Assembly: GCA_023374025.1 (NCBI GenBank)
Contig: SIJG01000064.1
Span: 271,943-335,942 of the forward strand
Length of the DNA stretch: 64,000 nt
Direction: 5' to 3'
Source of the DNA: Heterodera schachtii
Lineage: Eukaryota > Nematoda > Chromadorea > Rhabditida > Heteroderidae
The notes beneath the pieces were generated by a model. It worked only from the letters and a program-made list of their open reading frames with translations, searched no databases and was not told the origin of the DNA. The position numbers and the translations under genes were made by a program. Positions 30,188 through 40,680 of the stretch are shown here, piece after piece. Positions within the stretch are counted from its first letter, which is position 1; the number at the start of each line of letters is the position of its first letter.

Positions 30188-30709
30188 ATGTCCGTTGGCA
30201 TATTGCCAAAACAGCTCGGCTATATGCTCATTCAGGACGGCGCCATTGCAAAAGTCGGTCAAAGCGACAAACATTTTCTTCCATTATTTGTGCTTTCAGT
30301 CTGAAGGTGATTTAGTGAATGCCGAAAGATTGGCCACCGTTGTGTTGCGAATGATCGCCGTGGGTCCGTTCTTTGCTCCATCCGTCGCCCAGGCCAATGC
30401 GCAATTAAACGCAAGTGGCGATGAGGGCAACGAGGTAAAATTGGAACTCAATGGCTTTATTATCATGGATTTACCTTATTTTTTAATATCATTTTGTTAT
30501 ATTTTGGAGAATTTGTAATTGTACAAAAGCCATTGAGTCGTTTTAACATTCAGTTCAATCGGCTCACAGTTTTGTTCTCCGATCACCAGTATGACATTGT
30601 AATCGGAAATAGCGCCGGGGGTATTTCTATCGGCGGCGGAAGGCAAACGCAACACCAAAAGCAGGTCAATTTGACTTTTTTTGAATCGACCGGAGGGACT
30701 TTTCTGTAA
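30188..30709 (+). CDS. lamtor4: Ragulator complex protein LAMTOR4
   Basis: Three exons (30188-30253, 30300-30434, 30554-30709) join to 118 residues. The start MSVGILPKQLGYMLIQDGAI followed by SEGDLVNAERLATVVLRMI and, after a variable loop, FNRLTVLFSDHQYDIVI matches the roadblock-like fold of LAMTOR4 in order and spacing. LAMTOR4 is part of the Ragulator complex, which anchors Rag GTPases and mTORC1 at lysosomes. The C-terminal tail after IGNS is Gly- and Gln-rich and runs to a stop at 30707-30709. It starts 196 bp after TRAPPC4 ends, on the same strand. Confidence 0.85.
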
Positions 30710-31165
30710 AAACCTATGCCCGGACTCCCTACCCGTTTTTAGTTTTTAGGACAAAAAAATTTTAAACTAAAGGGATGATTAGGAAATTCATTTATATTAA
30801 AAAGGATGAATCTATTCTGGGATTTGTACATGATGTGTTGGACTGAGCCTCCGGGGATTTTTTGTTTTTATCATAAATCAGCATCTGTCGACGCCACAGA
30901 AAAATATTGAAAGAAATTTCTCCTTCAGACAATTCATGTGGTGAAACGAACGCTGCCCATAAGCGAATAGACAGACAAATGAATAAACAACGATGGAATT
31001 TGTGCATTTTTCATTTAAATTTCAATTGCTAAAAAAACAGAGAGTGGAAGGAATTATATTATTTTTTGCATTTTGCTTATATTTGCGATTTTTATCTTCT
31101 GACCATTAACCGATTACCTAATTGTTATTTCAAGACCAAATTCTACCTGAAGCATTTATGCTAAA

Positions 31166-31448
31166 ATGTATTTGAAGTATTATTTGGACGAGCAAGGCAA
31201 CCGCGTATACACACTTAAGGCAAGTCGTGAATCCCTTAATATTTTGTCCTAATCTGTTGGGTTTGGTAATTTGTCTTGGTGAACTCCAAAATTCGTTGTA
31301 AGTTTAGAAACAAGACCCAATCGGACACAACACTTTCTCCGCTCATCCAGCCCGTTTTTCACCCGAAGACAAATATTCCAAGTATCGTTTAATCGTCAAA
31401 AAGCGCTTCGGTCTTTTGCCAACTCAACAGCCGCCGCAGAAATATTAA
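31166..31448 (+). CDS. nop10: H/ACA ribonucleoprotein complex subunit NOP10
   Basis: Two exons (31166-31219, 31308-31448) give 64 residues, the family's usual length. Sequence: [18 protein letters not shown], then [34 protein letters not shown] and LLPTQQP, almost residue for residue the NOP10 pattern. It is a core protein of H/ACA snoRNPs in the nucleolus, needed for pseudouridylation of rRNA. The intron starts with GC in a textbook context (AAG|GCAAGT), and the protein leaves no alternative junction. Confidence 0.97.
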
Positions 31449-31614
31449 TTTCGCACCAATTGGGTTCACCGTTTGTTAGGTAAACACCGTTTGTCCTTAA
31501 TGGATATTGATCTTTTTGTTTTTAGTTTTCCATTTTATGCGTCAATTGTTTTTCTCTTACTTTGGGCTGAGGCGGCGTTGTCGACAGTGGCGGAGGACCA
31601 AATTTATACGTCCA

Positions 31615-32296
31615 ATGAAAACATATGAAGGGGTAGGGACGAGGCAAAAAAAAAGGGGGTGGGACTTAATCCCTTCCCGTCCCATTCCAAGTTTTGTTAA
31701 CTTTTTTAAATTAATTCCAAAACTCATGCAGTTGACTGTTTTGCTTATTTTGGTACTTCCCTGTTGGTGTATAATAATTATGCATTTTCTACTTACAGTT
31801 CGGGTAGTTTCCTTGTAAGTACAATTCATACGTGAGCAAAGGGGAGTTCGGGAAAGTTATTGCGATCTACCTTTTCTGGTTATCTCATATGGATAATTTT
31901 TCCTGAAAATTTAGTCCATGTTTCAAATAATTTTACAACCCCCCACCCCCACCTTTCACATTATATTTTGTTTTTCAGGCGTTGAGGTTCAGGTACATTT
32001 TGAATGGGATTTTCTTTTTGATCGGTTGGTCCGTTCTCGGTTGGAAAGTCTTCTCTTCCCTGATTATAGTAAGTTTTTTTTTCATTAATAATCTGTCATT
32101 TATTCTTCCCTTGTTAAAGGTGGACGAAGAGACCGGTGAAGAGAAAGTGTCAATTGCTTATCATCTACAGGAGAGGCAAGCCAACCAAATGAACTCGATG
32201 AACATCATCGAATATATGACGGGGAGGGAGTTGACTCCGCGCAGACCCCCAGTTGAAATAACCAAAACGGAATTCCCTGCCGATGAGTTCAGTTGA
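31615..32296 (+). CDS. Small single-pass membrane protein, unknown
   Basis: Three exons (31615-31632, 31979-32068, 32120-32296) join to 94 residues. The second exon encodes a hydrophobic segment, YILNGIFFLIGWSVLGWKVF, about residues 11-32. It is followed by an acidic stretch (VDEETGEEKVSI) and a Pro-rich polar tail. The first exon (six codons from ATG at 31615) is chosen because it gives the right phase and a good GT donor; an upstream start is possible. I do not recognise the family. It lies 166 bp after NOP10 on the same strand. Confidence 0.6.
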
Positions 32297-32691
32297 TCCC
32301 TATCACCCTTTTTGTTGCTCGTCACCCAAACAAAAAGCCGTAGCTGGGAAAAATCTATTCTCAATACAAAGATTTAGTAATTTTTAGACCAATGACCTTT
32401 CTTACAATTAGTTAGTATTCTGTAACTACCATTCCCAAGACATATCAATTCATATTCTTCCTCAGTTACGGCTTTGCCCTGTCTCGATCAAGCTATCCGC
32501 CTCAGCCCAACCCATTTGTTGTTTGTCATCGTTGTTACAATAAATTGGAAAACAATTATTTTTGCATTTATTTAATAGTAAGATTTGTTATGAAAAAAAG
32601 GTTCTTGTCAGTGTGCTTTTTTCGATTCGACATCATTCGATTCCGTCCCAGTCCACGAGTCTCTAAAGCCTCTGAAAAGGAAATAAATTTT

Positions 32692-34421
32692 TTAGTCAAA
32701 AGCTAGCATTGATATAACGCACAGTAAGTCCCTGTCCAAAAAGGGGTCCTTTGCGTATTTTCGAAACAAATTGAGAAATTGTGAAGCTGCCGAATGTAAG
32801 TCCCAAGTCACTTCAACGCCAGGCATTTTGTATGAGTTGGACGTACAGTTTCTCAGTTTAGAAACAGCGATGAGCACTTGTTTAATGTCGTCGGATGGCT
32901 CTCCGATTCTTAGAAAGTCGACGTAGGAAAAGTCGCGATATCTAAAGAAGAAATAATAAAGAAAAAAAAAGAAAATAGTCGAACTTATTCATAAAATAGA
33001 GCAAATAATCGGCCACGAAGTTGGGCCGTGTGGTCGTCGCCAACACCAAATTGCAAATGGCCAATTTCATTGCCGCGTCAATGTTGTTAACCCCGAAAAG
33101 TGCTTGGGGATGTTTAAATGATACATTACCATAATTACCATGGGTTAAGCACTCCCGGGGTGTCCATCAGATAGGTTGGCGGACGATCGCTGGAAAAACC
33201 AATTAAAGGGTAATCAATCCAATTTTCTGCTCACAGAATTCGAACACGGTTTTGCACCCGAATGGTCACGCCGGGCCTCGCGCCCTCTTTCACAGCTTTG
33301 CCAAAGTCCAAATTCACGTTGCGTAATGCGTTTATCAACGAGGATTTGCCTGTCTAATGAAAAATAATTCTTCATTTTGAAGGTCTGCCAAACACATTGG
33401 ACAATCTTTGGTATTATCCGAGTTTTTCCAAGCAATTTTATAAAAAAGTTACGAATTTAAAATGATATAGAAAATCAATAACTTACAAAAAATTCAAAAC
33501 TTTTCTCTAGCAATCTAATTGTAAGACAGAAATAAATAAATTGTGGCATTTTTTGTTCGGACGGTGTGAAGACAACTCAAAGCCCCCCCCCGTTTCACTT
33601 ACATTCGGAATACCAACAACCATCACTTGGTATTCCGTCTTCACTGTTCTGTTGAAGCGATGTTCATTTCTCAACAAATCCAACATTTTGTCCATCAAAG
33701 TTTGAAACTGCGCTTTGTTTGTCAAATTCTTGCAATTTGTCCAGCAAATATTGGTAATTTTCTGCTCATTCCGGTAGTACTCCTCGATGGGTTCCCTTAA
33801 AAGCGAAAAACGTCGAATAATCATCGATAAACAAAGCCTCGAAAAAGACAATATTGGCATTTACAAATTGTAAATAGAAACAATACAAAAACCAATTTTA
33901 ATTCCTCACTTGTAGCGTTTCATGTTGATTAAATCCATCTTGTTAAAGACGAGAATGTGCGGTCGCACTGAATATAATTTGGCACCGAACGAAGGATTCC
34001 TTCCGGTCAGGGCAACCCGGGCTGAAAATGCCTTATTAAAATTATATTTTGTTACATTAAATCCAATTCTTCTGACCGTCATGCACTTCAATGACCAAGT
34101 CGACGGTTCGAAGTTTTCCCTCCATTACTTTCAGTTGAACGCCCATGTGTTTTGGGAACATAAAAAAGAGAAAGGTCACCAGCAAATACTAATAAATGGC
34201 TAATTGACTCACCAGTCCTGCTTTTCATATGTGGACGGAAGAGTAAATTTTTGACGAGAAACAAAGTGCGGAAAGCGAATTGAAAATGCCAATGGTTGTG
34301 GAGAAGAACCTTCCAATCGGGGAGCACTGTCATCAGCGGGCGAGGAGAAACAAGCGGAAAAATTGAGCAAATTTGGTCGAATTCTTGAACAACGAAGCAA
34401 ACTGTTCCCAGGGAAAGTCAT
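32692..34421 (-). CDS. mtg1: Mitochondrial ribosome-associated GTPase 1
   Basis: Exons (about 34421-34226, 34159-34077, 34021-33910, 33795-33603, 33353-33235, 33189-33139, 33102-32985, 32941-32692) encode a YlqF/MTG1-type circularly permuted GTPase. Seen in order: DLVIEVHDARVALTGRNPSF, G4 motif NKMD, ICWTNC, G1 motif GIPNTGKSSLIN, G2-region Thr (PGVTIR), G3 motif LMDTPGVL, then VADYLLYFMNKYRDF and a C-terminal helix region. The Ser/Arg-rich N-terminus fits a mitochondrial presequence. The protein assists late assembly of the mitochondrial large ribosomal subunit. Two junctions are uncertain. The first intron would end in TTTTTAT rather than AG where homology resumes (34159), and exon 7 joins exon 6 out of phase by one base. 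Confidence 0.85.
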
Positions 34422-34509
34422 TGGCACTAATTAACAAATTACAAAATTAATAGCCTTATAAAAAATAAAATAAAGTAGGTATTCATGCAAGAAAACAAGA
34501 CAATTAGTG

Positions 34510-34757
34510 ACGAGTCACCCCCAACTCATCCATAATACTGCGAGTCGTCGTCGTGGTATTTTTTGTTTATGCGAGTCTTAGTCGTGGCATTTTTTTGATT
34601 GTGCGGTCTCGGTCGTGGCATTTTTTGGCTGTAAGGTCTTAGTCGTGGCATTTTTATTATTATGCGATCTCGGTAGTGGAGTAAATGCCACGGCGACGAC
34701 TCGCATCATGCTATGGATGAGTTGGGTATGGATGAGTTGGGCATGGATGAGTTGGGT
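34510..34757. repeat. Imperfect tandem repeat
   Basis: About four units of roughly 45-50 bp share the core GTCTTAGTCGTGGCATTTTT or close variants (34550-34680), and the stretch ends with three copies of ATGGATGAGTTGGG (about 34713-34757). CATCCATAAT and CTCATCC near the left end are the complement of the right-end unit, so the whole stretch has a partly inverted layout. No coding potential. Confidence 0.65.
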
Positions 34758-35089
34758 TTACCCCATTAGTGACAATTAAACATTTACAAAGTAATTTTAT
34801 CAAAAATAAATGTGAGATCAAACCAAAACATCTTTTTGAACACTATTGGGTTTCATTATTGTTGTGTCTCTTGTCCGAGTGTAAAAGACCAACAAATAAA
34901 ATATTTATTTACGAAGAGTCAAATAACAATAATAAAATAAAATGGCGAATGGGTGGATGGAGAGAATAAAACAATAAAATGAAGAAGTGCGCATGAGGGA
35001 AGGGAACACGCCTTTTAAATAGACAATGTGAGGGGGAGGAACGAAGGAGAAAAGAGGAACATGCAAATGTCAAAAATCGATAAATGACC

Positions 35090-35689
35090 GGCAATCTTTC
35101 GGTTCATTGGTCCCGAATTTTTTAAATTTTATTTGTTTTTTGAAATTTTTTTAAACACTTTTCTAGGGGTGTTTTGAGGCGCTGAGCACGAATCCGGACT
35201 CCATTTCGAACAATTCCGAACCCCTAACCCGAACTCACATTTTTCGAGAATTAAATTAAAATTTTTTTTTAAATTTCTCTTAAAACCTTGTTTTTAGGGT
35301 TTTCGGGGTTGCTAACTTTAGACAAAAACCATTTAATAGTAAAAAATGGTCATTCTGTAAAGATACGAACATAAAAATGAATTTTGATAATTTTGAATTT
35401 TCGATTTTTTGTTCGAGTTCTGGTCCGGTATTCGAAATTGGTCAAAATTAATGCCAGATTCGTGATCAGCAACCCCGAAAACACTAAAAACTAGGTTTTA
35501 AGAGAAATTAAAAAAAAATTTAAATTTAATTCTCGAAAAATGTTCGAGTTCGGGTTAGGGGTTCGGAATTGTTCGAAATGGAGTCCGGATTCGTGCACAG
35601 CGCCTCAAAACACCCCTAGAAAAGTGTTTAAAAAAATTTCAGAAAACAAATAATAAAAAAATTCGGGACCAATGAACCGAAAGATTGCC
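35090..35689. mobile_element. 600-bp foldback element with 9-bp target duplication (Mutator-like)
   Basis: The ends are GGCAATCTTTCGG at 35090 and its exact complement CCGAAAGATTGCC ending at 35689. The two arms (about 35090-35310 and 35470-35689) are near-perfect reverse complements over some 220 bp, separated by about 160 bp. Immediately outside are TAAATGACC (35081-35089) and TAAATGACC (35690-35698), a 9-bp target-site duplication. Long inverted arms with 9-bp duplications are typical of Mutator-like elements. It encodes nothing and so depends on a transposase elsewhere. It lies 38 bp past the stop codon of the TM2D2-like gene. Confidence 0.9.
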
Positions 35690-35735
35690 TAAATGACCAA
35701 GGGCAAAATACACTTGGTCTTTCTCCAACAAATTA

Positions 35736-36597
35736 TCAAAATGGCTGCCACTCAGAATCGTCAGCGGGCTTCAAATGACCAAAAAGCAGCAATAAAATAT
35801 CAACTAACCACCAAACACCTGCAAAAACAAACTTTTGAAGGAAAATTTATAGGTAATTTAAGCATTTTTTGGAGATTGAAAGATCAAAAAAGGAAATTCC
35901 GGAAAATATTTTTCGTTTTTGGAAATGATAACTTACCCAAACCACCCAATGTCATCAATTTGCCCACCGCAATCGCCGAATAACCCAAATAGAAGCGATC
36001 AACCGCAAATGGTCCAAGGAAAATGGAATAAAGAAGTGTCGAGAGAAAGTAATGACCAGTGTACCTACAAAAGAAGGGATAGTTGAAAGTTTTCCATTTT
36101 TTTTTTTACTTTTTACAGGGAAATTCTTTTGCAAAGTTTCTTTTCCCATAACATTCGATGCATGGCAAAACACGGCAGCTTATATTGGCGAAAAGAAGTG
36201 GACCCTTTGAAATGCCGAAATAAGGACAAAGCAATTCCTGAAAAATCTTTTGTTTTTGTTTATTTAAACAATGCACCATTTGGTTGCTGTCAGTGGCATT
36301 GACCGATTCGGTGACACTCTGACAATCAAACCAATGCTCGTCCAAATCGGAACATCGCATTAAAAATCCATTTTCCACTGCTGATAGCGATTTCTCGTCG
36401 CTATATTCCAATAAAAAATCGGAATTTGTTGAACAAAAATCATGAGCATTGAGCCGACTCATCAAATTGCTTTGGTTTTCACCATTTATTTGTTCCTCGA
36501 CAGAAGGGTCGGATAAGGTGAATGGAAGTGACAATTGAAGTAAGGCGATTAAAAGAACAATCACAAACATAGCAACAATATTAGCATAAATCAACAA
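35736..36597 (-). CDS. TM2 domain-containing protein (TM2D2-like)
   Basis: Three exons (36110-36597, 35937-36064, 35736-35818) join to 232 residues. A signal peptide ([20 protein letters not shown]) is followed by a Cys-containing extracellular part ending [12 protein letters not shown]. Then come [40 protein letters not shown] and [14 protein letters not shown], the two-helix TM2 domain with its DRF motif between helices. The TM2D2 subtype is chosen from TLLYS.FLG and the WW pair. TM2D proteins in flies act around Notch signalling and phagocytosis; the role here is unknown. The MULE-like foldback element sits in its presumed 3' UTR. Confidence 0.9.
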
Positions 36598-36600
36598 GTA

Positions 36601-38177
36601 CAGTCAGGTGCAAAAGTAATGCCCCAAAGTTTTTTTGGTAATAGTGTAGTTTATCCCCCCCCCCATTTTTCGAAAAAAATAAATTTTTTTAAAAAGTCGT
36701 GTAAAAACGCTTTTTCTTGGGCTTTTCTGGGTCGCTGATCACGAATCTGACATTCATTTTGACTAATTTCGAATCCCGGACCCGAATTCGAACAAAGTTT
36801 AAAACTTAATTTTTTTTTTTTTTAAATTCACACTTTTGCTCTAAAACTGATTAAACAAGCTAAAATTAGTCACAAAATTATTAAAACACCAGAAAATGTC
36901 ATTCTGCCGGTTTACCTCAGTTCGGCCGTCACGGTTCGGCCGTCACGATTCGGCCGGCACGGTTCGGCCCCAGCGTGTTTTTCCAATATAACTTTCTATA
37001 ACTTTTTCTTTGTAATCCAAATCCAACATTGTTGGTATCATTCGAAAGCTTATCATGTTTAGAAGCTTTTTCTAAGCTATTGCTTAGCGATTAGACAATT
37101 ACCAAAAAAGTTATACATGAAAATTGCGAAAAAGTGGAAATTTTTGAAGTTTTTTCTTAATAAATTTTTTCCGGGCTTTAAAATCTTTTTGCTTTTTGTA
37201 AGGATAATAGAGCATGTTAAGAGCTTTCGAATGATACCAAGATTATTGGATTTGGATTATAAATAAAAAAGCTATCGTGGAAAAACACGCTGGGGCCGAA
37301 CCGTGCCGGCCGAACCGTGAGGGCCGAACTGTGACGCCGAACTGAGCGAGTCCGCATTCCGCACAGATTTGAAAACAAAAGTAAATTTTGAAAAATTTAA
37401 ATTTTCGACTTTTTGTTCGAATTCGGGTCCGGGATTCGAAAGTGATTCTACTCTGAATTCTCTACAAGAAGCAGAAAACCGCGTCCGAATCGGTTCAGTG
37501 GGAACCGAGATATAAATTTTTGAAAATCCAAAAAAACGGTTCAAAACGGTATAAAAGTGCAAAAAATATATTTTTCCATTTTCCCAAAAAATTTTCCCTT
37601 TGACTTGCAAAATGGCATACTTTTTAAACCGTCTTAAAAACAAGTTTAACAGAATTTTTCCAAAAAATTCCGAAATAGGTCAACTGAGATTTCGATTAAG
37701 CTATTTTTTGATGACAAATTCATTAAGATTGACCGTCATTTGACCAAGTTATGGCAAAAAAAACTTTGGGGCATTACTTATTGCGTTTTCGGGTTCGCTG
37801 ATCACGAATATAACATCCTTTTCGACCTATTTCGAATCCCGAACCCGGATTCGAACAAAAAGTCGAAATTCAGAATTTTCAAAATTTCATTTCTGTTCTA
37901 AAATGGATTTAAATAAGCTAGATTTACACACAAACCATTGCAAGATCAACAAAAAGTTATTCTGTACTGATACAAACAAAAAAGTGAATTTTGAAAATTT
38001 TCAATTTTTGTTCGAATCCGGGTTCGGAATTCAAATAGGTCGAAAAGGAAGTTATATTCATGATCAGCGACCCCGACTGCACATAAACCATGTTTTTACA
38101 AATTTTAAAACTTATTTAAAAAAATTTCAAAAAGGTTTGCTACCATCTAAACTATTACCTACTTTTGCACCTGAGTG
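36601..38177. mobile_element. TA-flanked inverted-repeat element (Tc1/mariner-like, non-autonomous)
   Basis: The left end is CAGTCAGGTGCAAAAGTA at 36601, and the right end is the complement of CACTCAGGTGCAAAAGTA, finishing at 38177. TA lies directly outside at 36599-36600 and 38178-38179. Both the termini and the TA duplication fit Tc1/mariner elements. No transposase frame is seen; instead the interior is filled with further repeats: a CCCCAAAGTTTTTTT/AAAAAAACTTTGGGG pair, copies of dispersed repeat B in both orientations, and a palindrome (36905-37350). It may be several elements nested in one another. Confidence 0.75.
36905..37350. repeat. Nested palindrome with TTCGGCC repeats
   Basis: The left side has three to four tandem TTCGGCCGTCACGG units followed by CCCCAGCGTGTTTTTCC. 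The right side has the reverse complement in mirrored order (GGAAAAACACGCTGGGG then CCGAACCGTG units). Inner arms include ATCATTCGAAAGCT and its complement AGCTTTCGAATGAT. A hairpin of about 440 bp could form. Confidence 0.75.
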
Positions 38178-38261
38178 TATGTATTTAAAATACTTATACA
38201 TATAATTTGAATTCCTTTTTAAATTTTGCTTGTTTATCCATTTTTCCATTACTAAAGCAAA

Positions 38262-38865
38262 ATGCTGCGTCATTGCATCCTTTTTTCGCGTGCATTTTGT
38301 ACTGTCAAATCGCCTCCGTTAGAGCTCACAAAAGAAGTGATCACTAAATTGGAACGGCTGTCCGCACTTCATATGCAATTGCCACAAGAAAGTCGCAACT
38401 TGGCAGAGGACATTCAAGTGGCAGAGCGTATTTTCGAAGTTAACACTGAGGCGAGTTTATCTAAATTAATGCTAGAGTATAAGGGGGCTGAAACCGACCG
38501 AGCCTATTCCCCCCCCCCCCCCCACAGTTCCCGGTCATTTGGGTCCAAATTTAAATTTAAAAATCTTTCCAAATTGCATTAATTTGCATTATTCTAAATA
38601 ATTAATCTGAGTTTCATATTTTTTCAGGGCGTTGATCCGCTGCATAATATTGTCGATGATTTTATCAACTGTCCCGTGCGAGAGGACGTGTCTGAACATA
38701 CTTCGATTAACGAGGTGTTTCTATCGATATCACTCAATCAAAATTGTTGATTTTCAGACACTTGCCAATGCGCGTAAAACTTTCGAGGGATTTTTTGTGT
38801 CGCCTTCTGTTGGCGTTGAGTACAAACGGCGGGGGAAAGATGGTAACAAGAAAACGGACAAATAG
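38262..38865 (+). CDS. gatc: Glutamyl-tRNA(Gln) amidotransferase subunit C, mitochondrial
   Basis: Three exons (38262-38450, 38628-38714, 38758-38865) join to 127 residues. The start MLRHCILFSRAFCTVKS looks like a mitochondrial presequence. The core follows GatC: TKEVITKLERLSAL, AERIFEVNTEGVDPLHNIVD, VREDV, LANARKTFEGFFVSP. GatC stabilises the GatCAB enzyme that converts Glu-tRNA(Gln) to Gln-tRNA(Gln) in mitochondria. Intron 1 starts with GC (GAG|GCGAGT) and splits the conserved TEGVDP stretch. A poly(C) run lies inside this intron. The next gene, MRPS33, begins 203 bp downstream on the same strand. Confidence 0.92.
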
Positions 38866-39067
38866 GAAAAGGAAAGTGCGAAATGGACAAACAAATAAAT
38901 TATTTCGGTGTTATTTCAACAGATTTGCGTTTTATAAATGTATTTTATATTATTGTGCTTTTTTGACTTTATGATTTAGCCGATTAAGAATGTCTTAATA
39001 TTTTCACTTCCTTTTTTCATTTCGTTTCTTATAATTAATTTCTTTAAATCTTCCAAATTTTCCTCAA

Positions 39068-39838
39068 ATGTCCGGCCCTTTAATTCGTATTGCTCGTCCC
39101 ACAAATCGCGTGCTAAACGAACGGACGGAGTACGGCAAACGAATGAAGCGATTGTCGCAGCGAATTTTTGGCGAGGTGAATTTTTTTTGATAGGTTGGAC
39201 CAATTTCTGATATAATTACTGGTGGAATCAAAAATATAATTCTCCGTTAAATTAGAAATTGTTGGATAAGTTTATGCTCAGCCATTCCAAATTCAAACCG
39301 CGAGCTCAGGGGGGGGGGTTACTAGAAAAACTAATTTTTTTTCAGGGGGTAGAAATTGTTAATACCTTCGCAAGTTACTGTGATCATTGATTTTTACAAT
39401 AAAAATAAACTCATTTCTGCTGCTCACAGATCACACGACCGACTGATACCAAATCGTTGCGAGTTGCTGAAATTATGGCCTCTGAGCCATGGGTAAGCAA
39501 AGAAAAACAGAAAAGCCTTTTTTATATTATTTTTATTATTCAATTAAGTTGAAATGCGAATTTTCATTTGATTTCAGGAGCAGCAAGCCAAGCTAAGCGA
39601 GAAGTACTACCCGAACACGCCAATGCTCCATTACCTCGTCAAAATGCTGAAACTGCACGGCCTGTACTTCGACGAGCATCTCGTTTGGCGCGAAGTTCAG
39701 GTGAAATGTGATGGGCAAAAAGAAGTTTATTTTCTCATACAAAATAATTATTTTCAGAATGAAATTCGTATTTCAAAGGGTAAAATCATTTACCCGCCAA
39801 TCGGTGCAGGAAAACAGAAGATGAAAGCCAAAATATAA
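39068..39838 (+). CDS. mrps33: Mitochondrial small ribosomal subunit protein mS33
   Basis: Four exons (39068-39175, 39430-39492, 39578-39700, 39758-39838) join to 124 residues. Landmarks of the family are RTEYGKRMKRLSQRIFGEIT, RPTDTKSLRV, KYYPNTPMLHYLVKMLKLHG, LYFDEH and a Lys-rich end PIGAGKQKMKAKI. It is a component of the mitoribosomal small subunit. The start ATG at 39068 gives about 17 extra residues before the conserved TEYG. Together with GatC just upstream it makes a two-gene tandem serving mitochondrial translation. Confidence 0.93.
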
Positions 39839-40680
39839 AGAAAAACGTTGTCGGCGTAGCTCCTTTTCTGATCACATTTGATTTAAAATAATGTTTTGCT
39901 ATGTGTTTTTTTGTCCAGATTTTTGTTTTTTTTTCTTCGCATTTTATTTTTTCATTTGTTGACAATAAAATTCATTTGATATCAATTTTATATCGGATGA
40001 GTTTTTGTTCTTTTCCCACCAATTTATGACCAAATGAATTATTGAAAATTCATATTGAAGTAAGCTAATTGTCAGGCATGTGCCAAAAGGTGAATTATAT
40101 TTCCATTTCATTCTTCGAAAGAGTGCCTTTGCCCTTTTATTCCTTCATTTGTTGATTGGATGAATTTACTGTTAATTTGATTGAAATTGTTATCAATCAA
40201 TGATTTATGATTTGCCTCAGTTAAAACACCTCCAAAATTTCACAATTGACCAGTCCAATCAGTTCCTCTTGGTTCAGTGCCAAACTTTAAGTCGCAGTTT
40301 TTCGTTGCAACTAACCAAAGGGAAAACGGAAAATTCACTGTTATTCCCCAATTATTAGGCTATTTATTTTTATAGCGAATACATCAATTTTTTATTAATA
40401 TTTGATTTAAATTTAAATATTAATTCGTTTCGCATTCTTTGTATTTTCCAATTTTTTGCTCAGAAAATTTACATGGCAAAAAGAAATTTAAAGAAAATTA
40501 CTAAAAAACATCCCAAAACTTCATACACATCAAAGACAGCCAATGATGGAAGCAATGCTCGGAAGACGGGAATTAAGTGAGGGAAATGGAGGGGCGGAGA
40601 GAGTTGGTTAAAAGGGACACAAAATCATTTACGGAGTCATTGATCAGAATTGCTTGTCTTACGAGCACCACAATATCAAA
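39839..40680. other. AT-rich intergenic stretch
   Basis: Contains the 3' end of MRPS33 (AATAAA-like signal near 39963) and AT-rich sequence. I see no tRNA, no repeat array and no exon that I can support. Unrecognised 5' exons of the VEFS-box gene may lie here. Confidence 0.4.

Noticed and set aside
38976..39203. Minus-strand frame of 75 residues
   Set aside because: It overlaps exon 1 of MRPS33, whose plus-strand protein matches the family across all four exons.
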